Source of the DNA: Methanobacteriota archaeon
GTDB lineage: Archaea > Halobacteriota > Syntropharchaeia > JACQPP01
DNA: 5,782 nucleotides
Reading direction: 5' to 3'
NCBI GenBank assembly: GCA_016207465.1
Contig: JACQPP010000112.1
Location: forward strand, 1 to 5,782
Below, in pieces: positions 1-5,702 of the stretch. The notes beneath the pieces were generated by a model, which worked only from the letters and a program-made list of their open reading frames with translations, was not told the DNA's origin and did not search any database. How positions within the stretch are numbered: position 1 is the first letter of the stretch; every line of letters starts with the position of its first letter. The translations under genes were made by a program, and so were the position numbers.

Positions 1-1
1 C

Positions 2-619
2 CCCCACCCCCTCCTCGGCCGCGAGCCCGCCCTCTACCAGCGCCGCCACCAGCCCCAGGTCACCGACCCCGACACCCACCGGGTTCTGGGCGCCAACACC
101 CCCCTCACCATGGACTTCTTCACCGTGGCCCCCGTCCTCATGCCACCCGGCTCCGGAATCGGGGACGGCCCCTGCGCCATCGAGGCCACCGGAGAGTTCA
201 GCGGAATACCCATCGCGGTCAGCCACTCCATCCCCAGCACCACCCTCGACATCCCGGAACTGGGCCCGGTCACCATCCCCGGCCAGACCATCCGCATCAA
301 CATCCCCCCCTCGGACTTCTGTGACCCGGAGCGGCTCCGGGAGCACCTCCGGGTCGCCGCCCGCCAGACCCTCGACAACACCCGGGCCTCCCTCCGCGAG
401 GCCCTCCGGCAGACCGAGAGACACCTGGAGAACAAAACGGAGTCCCTGGAGATGGCACTGGAGGACTGGATGGACAACGCCACCCAGAGCCCCGACCCCG
501 ATGCCCTCCTGGCCCGGGCCAAGGAGAAGATGCCGGGCGACTGGACCCCGCAGGCGGAAGGCCAGGCGAAAAATGCCGGGCTCAACACGGGGGACATGAA
601 GAGAGATGAAAGCAGATGA
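2..619 (+). CDS. Unrecognised protein, 3' part of a gene entering from the left edge
   Basis: I do not recognise this protein. The frame is open back to the window edge, giving 205 visible residues. The first in-frame ATG is at 110, but it has no SD. The 36 codons before it nearly all end in C or G and read as normal protein, so the true start lies outside the window. Visible residues 1-108 are rich in Pro, Gly, Thr and Ile, suggesting an extended or beta-rich region; it contains the stretch FFTVAPVLMPPGSG and two Cys. Residues about 109-159 are charged and strongly helical (LREHLRVAARQTLDNTR), probably a coiled coil or helical hairpin. The end is polar, and there is no C-terminal membrane helix. 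The stop shares ATGA with the next gene, which encodes a surface protein, so the two are probably co-translated and may act together outside or at the membrane. That role is inference. Confidence 0.75.
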   Translation, partial: PHPLLGREPALYQRRHQPQVTDPDTHRVLGANTPLTMDFFTVAPVLMPPGSGIGDGPCAIEATGEFSGIPIAVSHSIPSTTLDIPELGPVTIPGQTIRINIPPSDFCDPERLREHLRVAARQTLDNTRASLREALRQTERHLENKTESLEMALEDWMDNATQSPDPDALLARAKEKMPGDWTPQAEGQAKNAGLNTGDMKRDESR

Positions 620-623
620 AAGC
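604..623 (+). repeat. Tandem 10-base duplication at a gene junction
   Basis: The unit AGATGAAAGC occurs twice head to tail at 604-613 and 614-623, followed by a partial, altered third copy (GGATG, 624-628). It spans the end of the left-edge gene and the start of the surface-protein gene. The second copy supplies the shared ATGA that couples the two. The first copy has the same ATG in another frame, which stops after seven codons. Confidence 0.8.
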
Positions 624-1368
624 GGATGACATGCTTCTCATAGCATTTATTTTTCTTCTCCTCTTCCCCGCCGCCGGGGCCGCACCCTGGGCCGACCCCT
701 CCCCCTACATCCAGGCGGACGCCGAGTTCCGGTGCTGCGGGGGCCCCTGGCGGAACGCGACGGCCCCCCCGGCGCGAATCACCCCAGGGGAGCCCTTCGA
801 GGTCCGCCTCACATTCCGCATCACCAATCTCTCCTCCCCGAAGACCTGGCTCGACCCCTCCCTGCGCGTCCCCCTCGCCTCCGCCCGCCTCCACAGCCCC
901 GGCTTCCCGTGCAACGAGCCCCAGCCCTACACAGTCCTCCGGGGCCCCCGGGTGGTGCTGGACCCGAACACCGGCCGACGCAGGGAGGCGGGATACTGCG
1001 AGACCGCCGGCGACTGGACCCTCAACCCGGGGACCCGCTACGCCGAGTCGGACCACCGCCTCGGGGACACCTGGGATTGGACCTCGACCCTCACCCCCAC
1101 GGGAATCTGGAACGGGACCTCCCCGGTCAATGTGGACCTCCGCCTCTACCGCGACGGCAGCCTCGAAGAGGCGGCCGAGGAGGTGTTCACCATCGCGGTG
1201 GTGGAGAGCTGGGGCCCGCCGCGGGAGGAGCCTGCGCAACCCGCGCCCACCGCATCCCCCACGAGCCCCCGGCCCAAGCCGGCCACCCCTGGCTTCACCG
1301 CGGCCATGGCGGCCACTCTCCTCCTGCTGGCCGCAGGATGGAGGATAGGAGGACGAAGAAGAACGTGA
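616..1368 (+). CDS. Secreted surface protein with PGF-CTERM-like C-terminal anchor
   Basis: A 250-residue protein of unknown specific function. Residues 1-23 form a signal peptide: a short polar start, the hydrophobic core MLLIAFIFLLLFP, and a small-residue cleavage region (AAGAA). Residues about 35-197 look like a beta-sandwich or Ig-like ectodomain (for example EPFEVRLTFRITNLSS). It has four Cys (40, 41, 99, 128) that could form disulfides, and three N-glycosylation sequons (N47, N71, N166). Residues 200-224 are a Pro/Ala/Thr/Ser linker. The tail has P225-G226-F227, a hydrophobic helix at about 228-241 and terminal RRRT. This arrangement is that of PGF-CTERM proteins, which archaeosortase A cleaves and transfers to a lipid. 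The start at 616 overlaps the previous stop as ATGA; an alternative ATG at 631 would remove only five polar residues. Localisation is well supported; binding partner or function cannot be told. Confidence 0.85.
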   Translation: MKADDMLLIAFIFLLLFPAAGAAPWADPSPYIQADAEFRCCGGPWRNATAPPARITPGEPFEVRLTFRITNLSSPKTWLDPSLRVPLASARLHSPGFPCNEPQPYTVLRGPRVVLDPNTGRRREAGYCETAGDWTLNPGTRYAESDHRLGDTWDWTSTLTPTGIWNGTSPVNVDLRLYRDGSLEEAAEEVFTIAVVESWGPPREEPAQPAPTASPTSPRPKPATPGFTAAMAATLLLLAAGWRIGGRRRT

Positions 1369-1369
1369 T

Positions 1370-1717
1370 TCAGCAGCGGGGGTCTTTTCCACCGGCCCCG
1401 CGGGCCGCGGTTTCTCCCCGGGCCACCTGCTCCACCAGTTCCACCAGCCTGCGGCTGAACTCGTTCCGACTGACCGCCATCCCCCGCCCCCCGAGGCGGG
1501 CCTGCCACTCCGGGACCATCTCGTGGGAGGTGTAGCCAAGGATGGGGACCGAGAGTTTCCCGATGGCCTCCCCGCTCTGGGGGGCATCGAGGTCCACGAT
1601 GGCGAGGCGGGCCCCCGCGGGATTCGCATAGTCAACCTCCCAACCCATCCTGCGGAGAGACTCCAGTTTCGAGCGGAAGAACAGGTCGGGAACGAGTGCA
1701 AGAATTCTATCGCTCAT
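1370..1717 (-). CDS. Small receiver-like (CheY-fold) protein, probably degenerate
   Basis: A 115-residue soluble protein with the strand order of a response-regulator receiver domain and no output domain. Strand 1 is ILALVPDLFF (5-14), strand 3 is RLAIVDLDAP (37-46), where D42 or D44 sits at the usual phospho-acceptor place, and strand 4 is VPILGYTSH (57-65). The region near strand 5 reads AVSRNEFSRRL (81-91). The acidic pair normally found after strand 1 is reduced to D11, and no clear Lys is seen at the usual place, so phosphorylation is doubtful. The same LVPDLFF and SH...SR.F pattern occurs in a family of small receiver-like proteins, recalled rather than searched. The start at 1717 was chosen because its ATGA overlaps the stop of the DUF393 gene and GGGAGG lies 7 bases upstream; an in-frame ATG at 1759 would add 14 unlike residues. 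The last 15 residues are a Gly/Ala-rich tail. It is the last gene of its operon. Confidence 0.72.
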   Translation of the reverse strand: MSDRILALVPDLFFRSKLESLRRMGWEVDYANPAGARLAIVDLDAPQSGEAIGKLSVPILGYTSHEMVPEWQARLGGRGMAVSRNEFSRRLVELVEQVARGETAARGAGGKDPRC

Positions 1718-2097
1718 GCACGGGCCTCCCGCTGGAGTTCCTCCAATCCGCACCTGCACCCAGCGGGCCGCAGGCTGGCGGCGAGGCGATAGAGCACCTC
1801 GGTGAGCCGGGTGGAGCCCGGGATGCGGCGCCCGATGGCCACCGTGGGGCCCCCCAGGGGGAGGAGTTCGAGGAGCCGGGGGATGGCCCGGGGCCCGCTG
1901 TAGAGCCGCCCCCCGACATCCAGGTGGAACATCCGGGGGTAGAGGTCCCCCAGCCGCGGGGCATAGCGGCGGGCGGTCTGCGGGTCCTCCAGGCGCAGGG
2001 AGGTGATGCGATGGTGGAGGTCGGCGGCCACCACGGCGTCCTTGAACAGAGTGCAGACGCGGCAGGTCCCGTCGTATAGCAAATACGCTTGGGCCAT
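1714..2097 (-). CDS. DUF393 / DCC-family thiol-disulfide oxidoreductase-like protein
   Basis: A 127-residue cytosolic protein carrying the defining motif of the DCC (DUF393) family near its N-terminus, LLYDGTCRVC, with the redox pair C12 and C15 after the first strand. The family has a thioredoxin-like fold and is presumed to handle thiol-disulfide exchange, but few members have a known substrate. Residues about 55-75 (PRMFHLDVGGRLYSGPRAIP) match the family's middle region, in which a strand and the typical 'G..A' segment follow. The end has a second close pair, C114 and C116 (AGCRCG), which could form a second thiol site or hold a metal. It begins 12 bases after the stress-protein stop without an evident SD, so it probably depends on translation of that gene. 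Its stop overlaps the receiver-like gene. Length is normal for the family. Confidence 0.85.
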   Translation of the reverse strand: MAQAYLLYDGTCRVCTLFKDAVVAADLHHRITSLRLEDPQTARRYAPRLGDLYPRMFHLDVGGRLYSGPRAIPRLLELLPLGGPTVAIGRRIPGSTRLTEVLYRLAASLRPAGCRCGLEELQREARA

Positions 2098-2109
2098 GTT
2101 ATCTGCGGA

Positions 2110-2538
2110 TTATTTCACCACCAGCACGGAGCACTTGGCCTGGGCCACCACCGCGTTGCTCACGCTCCCCAGGAGGAAGCGGGCCATGTTGGAGAGGCCC
2201 CGGTGGCCCACCACCAGGAGGTCGGCATTGGACTCCTCCGCGTATTTCACGAGTTCGGTGGCCACGTGGCCCTCCAGGAGGCGGGTGTGGACGTAGAGTT
2301 TCGCCTCCTCCGCGATTTTGGAGAGGTGGTCCAGCATCTTCTGGGCCTCCTGCCGGCGGGCCTCCTCGGCCTTCGAGTCCCGCACCGGGGGCTCGCCGGG
2401 GAACGAGGGGTTGTGGGAGAGAACGTGGACCACATCCAGGCGTCCCCCCGACTCCCGCACCATGAGGAGGGCCCGGTGGAACGCCAGCTCCCCCGCGGGG
2501 GAGCCGTCCACGCAGACCACGAGGTTCTTCATGACCAT
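2110..2538 (-). CDS. Universal stress protein (UspA family), ATP-binding type
   Basis: A 142-residue single-domain universal stress protein. Strand 1 is NLVVCVDGSP (5-14) with D11 at the place that contacts the nucleotide base. The C-terminal half has the full ATP-binding pattern G-2x-G-9x-G-S: G111, G114, G124, S125 within LVVGHRGLSNMARFLLGSVSN. The last strand, CSVLVVK, completes the fold. This predicts ATP binding, probably as a dimer in the cytosol, unlike the non-binding UspA type. Such proteins help cells survive starvation, oxidants or other stress, but the exact task is rarely known. The start at 2538 has GGAG 7 bases upstream; the other ATG, at 2532, is spaced less well. It leads the operon that continues into the DUF393 and receiver-like genes, and has its own likely promoter in the 49-base gap before it. 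It ends in TAA, the only stop of that kind among the genes here. Confidence 0.93.
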   Translation of the reverse strand: MVMKNLVVCVDGSPAGELAFHRALLMVRESGGRLDVVHVLSHNPSFPGEPPVRDSKAEEARRQEAQKMLDHLSKIAEEAKLYVHTRLLEGHVATELVKYAEESNADLLVVGHRGLSNMARFLLGSVSNAVVAQAKCSVLVVK

Positions 2539-2545
2539 ACCAAGT

Positions 2546-2580
2546 CTCCAGTGGATAGATGCCAGAGGGGGATAATAAAA
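2546..2580 (-). promoter_or_regulatory. Likely archaeal promoter (TATA-like box) and SD before the usp gene
   Basis: In the 49-base gap between cbiET and the stress-protein gene, the minus strand reads TTTTATTAT (2580 to 2572), a striking A/T island in otherwise GC-rich DNA. Archaeal TATA boxes centre about 26 bases before the start of transcription, which would put it near 2549-2550. That is just at the GGAG ribosome site (2549-2546), which itself ends 7 bases before the ATG at 2538. The fit suggests a short leader and independent expression from the cobalamin genes. The T-rich strand could equally help end transcription of cbiET; both may be true. Confidence 0.55.
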
Positions 2581-2587
2581 CCGGCTT

Positions 2588-3910
2588 TCATGGCCTCCAC
2601 GAGGCGACGATGCAGACCGGGTTCAAGGCTTCGAAGCGGGTCATCCCCCGTCCTCGGCCAACGCCGCCCTCGTGGTTGGCCGCCGTCGCCCCGCCGGGCG
2701 ACGGCAATACCTGGGACTGGGCGGCGTTCTCCCCTGCTACGTCCTTTCCCCGGGCGATGGAGACCTGGGTGACCTCCGCGGGCAGATGCAGTTCCCGGAG
2801 GGCCCGGAGGCACTCCGCCAGGTTCTCCACGGTGGCCAGGGTAACCACGATGCGGCCCCCGGGGCGCAGTCGCCCCGCGCAGGCCCGGAGGATATCGCCC
2901 ATGTTGCCCGCCGTCCCTCCGATGAAAACGGCGTCGGGGGCCTCCAGCTTGTCGAGCCCCTCGGGGGCCGTGGCGTGGACCGCTTCCACGTTGGCGAGGG
3001 CGAAGCGCGCGATGTTCCTGCGCACGATGTCCAGGTCCTCCACGTTCTTCTCGATGGCATAGACCCGTCCCCGGGGGGCGAGGCGGGCCGCCTCGATGGA
3101 GACCGAGCCGGAGCCCGCCCCGATGTCCCACACGATGGAGTCCTGGGTGAGCTGCAGTTTGGAGAGGCAGAGGACCCGCACCTCGGTCTTGGTGATGAGC
3201 CCCGCCTTGGGCTTCCGCTGGTGGAAGAGGTCCTCGGGGACCCCGAAGCCCCGCCACTCCACCCGCGAGGGCCCTGCGGGCCCCGCCTCCGCGCGGAGCA
3301 GGAGAAGAACATTGAGGGGGGCGAACCTCTGGGCCGCGAGTTCCTCCAACGTGGACTCCACCACCCGCTCATCCGCGCCCCCCAGGTTCTCGCAGACGAC
3401 ACCCCGCCAGTTGTTCTCGCCCCGGGAGAGCAGCCAGCGGGCGATGGCATCCGGCGTATTCTTGTCATCGGTGAAGAGTCCCAGTTTTTTGGCCTCCAGG
3501 TGCTCCGCCAGGTTCTCCAGGGGCTTCCCGTGGATGGACACCAAGACCGCGTCCTCCCATGGCTCCCGCGCCCGCGCGAACGCCATCTGCATGCTGCTCA
3601 CATTGGGGTGGATGCGGAACCACTCCCGGGGGAGCCGCTTCATCAGGGTGTGGGCGATGCCGTGGAACAGGGGGTCCCCCGAGGCCAGCACCACGATGCG
3701 CTTCTTCCCGCGGTTTTGGCGGAGGGCCTCGAAGACCGGGTCCAGTTTGCCGGTGATGGGGATGCGCTCCGCCCGGGAGCCGGGGAACATCTCCAGGTGG
3801 CGATTTCCCCCAACGAGGACCTCCGCATTTTCCACCAGTTCGCGGGCCCCCCCGTCCAGGCTGGAGGGGCCGCTGTCCCCGATGCCGATGATGTGTATCT
3901 CGGCGCTCAT
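2588..3910 (-). CDS. cbiET: Fused CbiE-CbiT: cobalt-precorrin-7 C5-methyltransferase / cobalt-precorrin-6B C15-methyltransferase (decarboxylating)
   Basis: A 440-residue two-domain cobalamin-biosynthesis enzyme, laid out like CobL. The N-terminal CbiE domain (about 1-205) belongs to the tetrapyrrole methylase fold: IIGIGDSG (7-14), the VLASGDPLFHGI loop (74-85) and HPNVSSMQMAFAR (101-113). The C-terminal CbiT domain (about 235-440) is a Rossmann methyltransferase with SAM motif I WDIGAGSGSVSIEAA (261-275), the acidic AIEKN strand end (285-289), FIGGTAG (329-335) and the conserved end FEALNPV (426-432). CbiT methylates C15 and removes the C12 acetate carboxyl; CbiE then methylates C5. Between the CbiT stretch QVSIARGK (382-389) and that end sits a loop of about 30 Gly/Ala/Ser-rich residues that is longer than I expect for the family. 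The start at 3910 overlaps the cbiD stop as ATGA and has a purine-rich GGGGAGGGGGG upstream. Catalytic glycine motifs are intact in both halves. Confidence 0.95.
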   Translation of the reverse strand: MSAEIHIIGIGDSGPSSLDGGARELVENAEVLVGGNRHLEMFPGSRAERIPITGKLDPVFEALRQNRGKKRIVVLASGDPLFHGIAHTLMKRLPREWFRIHPNVSSMQMAFARAREPWEDAVLVSIHGKPLENLAEHLEAKKLGLFTDDKNTPDAIARWLLSRGENNWRGVVCENLGGADERVVESTLEELAAQRFAPLNVLLLLRAEAGPAGPSRVEWRGFGVPEDLFHQRKPKAGLITKTEVRVLCLSKLQLTQDSIVWDIGAGSGSVSIEAARLAPRGRVYAIEKNVEDLDIVRRNIARFALANVEAVHATAPEGLDKLEAPDAVFIGGTAGNMGDILRACAGRLRPGGRIVVTLATVENLAECLRALRELHLPAEVTQVSIARGKDVAGENAAQSQVLPSPGGATAANHEGGVGRGRGMTRFEALNPVCIVASWRP

Positions 3911-5010
3911 GGGAGTTCCCCCCTCCCCAGCACGTTCCCCTCGAAGTCCGTAAGTATGCACTCGGTGGCAATCTTCGGCCCCAGTCGTGTCCGGTTGGCC
4001 TCGCAGACCCGGCGGCAGAGGAGGTCGAAGAACCCGGGGACCCCGTGTTGCTGGACGATTTCCATGACGTGGCGGGCGGTGTTGGCCTTCTCGATTTCCT
4101 CCGCGACCCCCGGGGGGGCGCCGCACTGGCGGGCGAGGTCGGCCATGAAGCGGGTGTCCACCTCGGATTTGCGGGCGTGGGTCTGGCCGGTCCCTTTGGC
4201 CTGTTTGGAGAGTTTGCCTATCATGCCGCAGGTGGTCACCTTCCGGGCTCCGCGGGCGGCGGCCTCGGTGAGGGTGAATTCGACGAAGTCCCCCATCTGG
4301 ATGAACGCCTCCTCTTCGAGGTGGGGGAGGAGTTTCATGGCGAAGGTTTCGCTCTTGCCCCCGGTGGTGATGACGATGTGGTCGCATCCGCCGGCGCGGG
4401 CGACGTCAATGCCCTGGGTGATGCTGGCCTTGAATGCCGCCGTGCTGTATGGGTAGACGATGCCGGTGGTTCCGAGGATGGAGATGCCGCCGAGGATGCC
4501 GAGGCGGTCGTTGAGGGTGCGCTTGGCGAGTTCGGCCCCCCGGGGGACGATGATGGTGACCCGGACCCCCCTCCCGTTGGTTGCCTTTGCCACATGCTCC
4601 GTAATCATCTTGCGGGGGACGGGGTTGATGGCGGGGCCCTCCACTTCGAGGCCGAGCCCGGGCTTGGTGACGCGTCCGACCCCGGTTCCGCCTTCGAGGT
4701 GGACGCCGGGGCGGGGGTCCCATTGGACCTCGGCCCCGATTTCAGCCTGGTGGGTGCAGTCGGGGTCGTCTCCGCCGTCCTTGATGGTGGCGCAGTAGAC
4801 CCTGCCGGGGGACACCTCGCATCTGGACATCTCGAAGGTGGCCTTCTCCCCGCGGGGGAGGGTGATTTCCACCTGGGGGACGGGTTTCTGGTCGCGGAGG
4901 GCCCGGGTGGCGGCGAGGGCGGCGGCGGTGGCGCAGGCGCCGGTGGTGTAGCCGGTGCGGAGGGGGCGGTCCGGAACGGGGTCGAGGCCCCCCTCGGTAT
5001 CGCTTCCCAT
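3907..5010 (-). CDS. cbiD: CbiD: cobalt-precorrin-5B C1-methyltransferase
   Basis: A 367-residue enzyme of the anaerobic (early-cobalt) route to cobalamin. It uses S-adenosylmethionine to methylate C1 of cobalt-precorrin-5B, giving cobalt-precorrin-6A. Conserved blocks are all present: RTGYTTGACATAA (18-30), KDGGDDPDCTH (77-87), GVGRVTKPGL (110-119), PAINPVPRKMI (126-136), RTLNDRLGILGGISILGTTG (164-183) and the Lys-rich MIGKLSKQAKG (263-273). Length is normal for CbiD, and the fold is unrelated to the other corrin methyltransferases. I chose the ATG at 5010 because GAGG lies 7 bases before it. The in-frame ATG at 5031 overlaps the cbiC stop as ATGA like other junctions here, but has no SD and adds seven charged residues (MKERGKN). 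The end overlaps cbiET. Presence of CbiD rather than CobF-type methylation indicates the oxygen-independent pathway. Confidence 0.95.
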   Translation of the reverse strand: MGSDTEGGLDPVPDRPLRTGYTTGACATAAALAATRALRDQKPVPQVEITLPRGEKATFEMSRCEVSPGRVYCATIKDGGDDPDCTHQAEIGAEVQWDPRPGVHLEGGTGVGRVTKPGLGLEVEGPAINPVPRKMITEHVAKATNGRGVRVTIIVPRGAELAKRTLNDRLGILGGISILGTTGIVYPYSTAAFKASITQGIDVARAGGCDHIVITTGGKSETFAMKLLPHLEEEAFIQMGDFVEFTLTEAAARGARKVTTCGMIGKLSKQAKGTGQTHARKSEVDTRFMADLARQCGAPPGVAEEIEKANTARHVMEIVQQHGVPGFFDLLCRRVCEANRTRLGPKIATECILTDFEGNVLGRGELP

Positions 5011-5021
5011 ATTTTTTCCTC
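5011..5021 (-). promoter_or_regulatory. SD site that favours the inner start of cbiD
   Basis: On the minus strand GAGG (5021-5018) is followed by six A and one T before the ATG at 5010, a 7-base spacing equal to that of the stress-protein and receiver-like genes. The site lies just past the cbiC stop (5028-5030) and within the first codons of the alternative cbiD frame starting at 5031. It is the sequence reason for preferring 5010. Both starts might be used. Confidence 0.6.
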
Positions 5022-5027
5022 GCTCTT

Positions 5028-5702
5028 TCATTGTAGCGACAGGCGGGCGAGGGCGTTGAGGATGGCGACGGCCACGGTGGAGCCCCCTTTGCGGCCGCGG
5101 GCCACGATGTAGGGGACGCCGGATTGGATGGCGGCCTCTTTGGCCTCGGCGGCGTTGACGAAGCCGACGGGGACCCCGATGATGAGGGCGGGGGTCGCCT
5201 CCCCCTTGTGGATGAGGTCGCAGAGTTCGAGGAGGGCGGTGGGGGCGTTGCCGATGGCGTAGATGCAGTTGAGGGCGTCCATGCCGGTGGTGAATGTGCG
5301 GGCCGCCTTGCGCATGGAGGCCTGGGCGCGGGTGTGGTTCTTGGATTTGGCTTCCTCGACCACGTCGGGGTCGGTCATGTAGCAGTGGAGTCCCATCCCC
5401 CACTTGTCCGTGAGGATGGACTTGTTGACCCCGGCCTTAATCATCTCCACGTCGCTGATGAGGGGACCCCCCGCGTGGATGGCCTCCATGGCGGCGTCGA
5501 TGCCCCGCGTGTGGAATGCCATGGTCTTGTTGAAGTCGAAGTCGGCGGTGGCGTGGATGACCCGGCGCACCACCTCGTATTCGGTGGGGGTCCATTCGTG
5601 GGGGCCTATCTCCTTGTCGATGATTTCGAAGGATTTCCTCTCGATGTCATCGGGCTTGGTCCACCCCGGTGTTCCCTGTCCGTAGTATCCTTGTGTGCTC
5701 AT
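5028..5702 (-). CDS. cbiC: CbiC: cobalt-precorrin-8 methylmutase
   Basis: A 224-residue enzyme that moves the methyl group from C11 to C12 of cobalt-precorrin-8, giving cobyrinate, the last step of corrin-ring formation. Family marks in order are RKSFEIIDKEIG (22-33), RRVIHATADFDF (46-57), ISDVEMIKAG (82-91), AIGNAPTALLEL (149-160), GVPVGFVNAAEAKE (176-189) and GRKGGSTVAVAILNAL (203-218). H50 in the VIHATAD block matches the catalytic His known from the CobH/CbiC family. The first 14 residues, rich in Gly and Tyr, extend beyond the usual N-terminus. The ATG at 5702 was chosen because its ATGA overlaps the stop of the upstream frame and a G-rich stretch (GGGGGTGGG) precedes it; an upstream GTG at 5714 would add only four residues. 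It is followed directly by cbiD. Confidence 0.95.
   Translation of the reverse strand: MSTQGYYGQGTPGWTKPDDIERKSFEIIDKEIGPHEWTPTEYEVVRRVIHATADFDFNKTMAFHTRGIDAAMEAIHAGGPLISDVEMIKAGVNKSILTDKWGMGLHCYMTDPDVVEEAKSKNHTRAQASMRKAARTFTTGMDALNCIYAIGNAPTALLELCDLIHKGEATPALIIGVPVGFVNAAEAKEAAIQSGVPYIVARGRKGGSTVAVAILNALARLSLQ

Noticed and set aside
110..112. ATG as start of the left-edge gene
   Set aside because: No SD precedes it, and the 36 codons before it in frame have the same strong C/G third-base bias and plausible protein composition, so the gene starts outside the window.
634..662. T-rich stretch that might be a terminator of the left-edge gene
   Set aside because: It encodes the hydrophobic core of the signal peptide; Phe and Leu codons explain the T content and no stem precedes it.
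1396..1416. GC palindromes (CCGCGG repeated) near the convergent stops as a bidirectional terminator
   Set aside because: They lie inside the receiver-like gene, lack a following T-run on either strand, and such palindromes are common by chance at this GC content.
34..1701. A 555-codon open frame on the - strand opposite the left genes
   Set aside because: It runs across a convergent gene pair, is of low complexity (Gly/Arg/Ser-rich), and has no recognisable domain; the + frames show a signal peptide and sorting tail with C/G-ending codons.
1757..1759. Upstream ATG for the receiver-like protein
   Set aside because: It would place 14 residues before strand 1 and overlap the DUF393 gene by 46 bases, whereas the ATG at 1717 has GGGAGG at 7 bases and a 4-base overlap.
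2672..4456. A 594-codon open frame on the + strand opposite cbiET and cbiD
   Set aside because: The opposite strand encodes two clear enzymes with intact motifs. The + frame is rich in Gly, Pro, Arg and His without any domain, as expected from GC-rich antisense sequence that rarely makes stops.
4045..5112. A 355-codon + strand frame rich in Gly, Asp and Val
   Set aside because: It is the antisense image of cbiD; codons mirror the conserved CbiD blocks.
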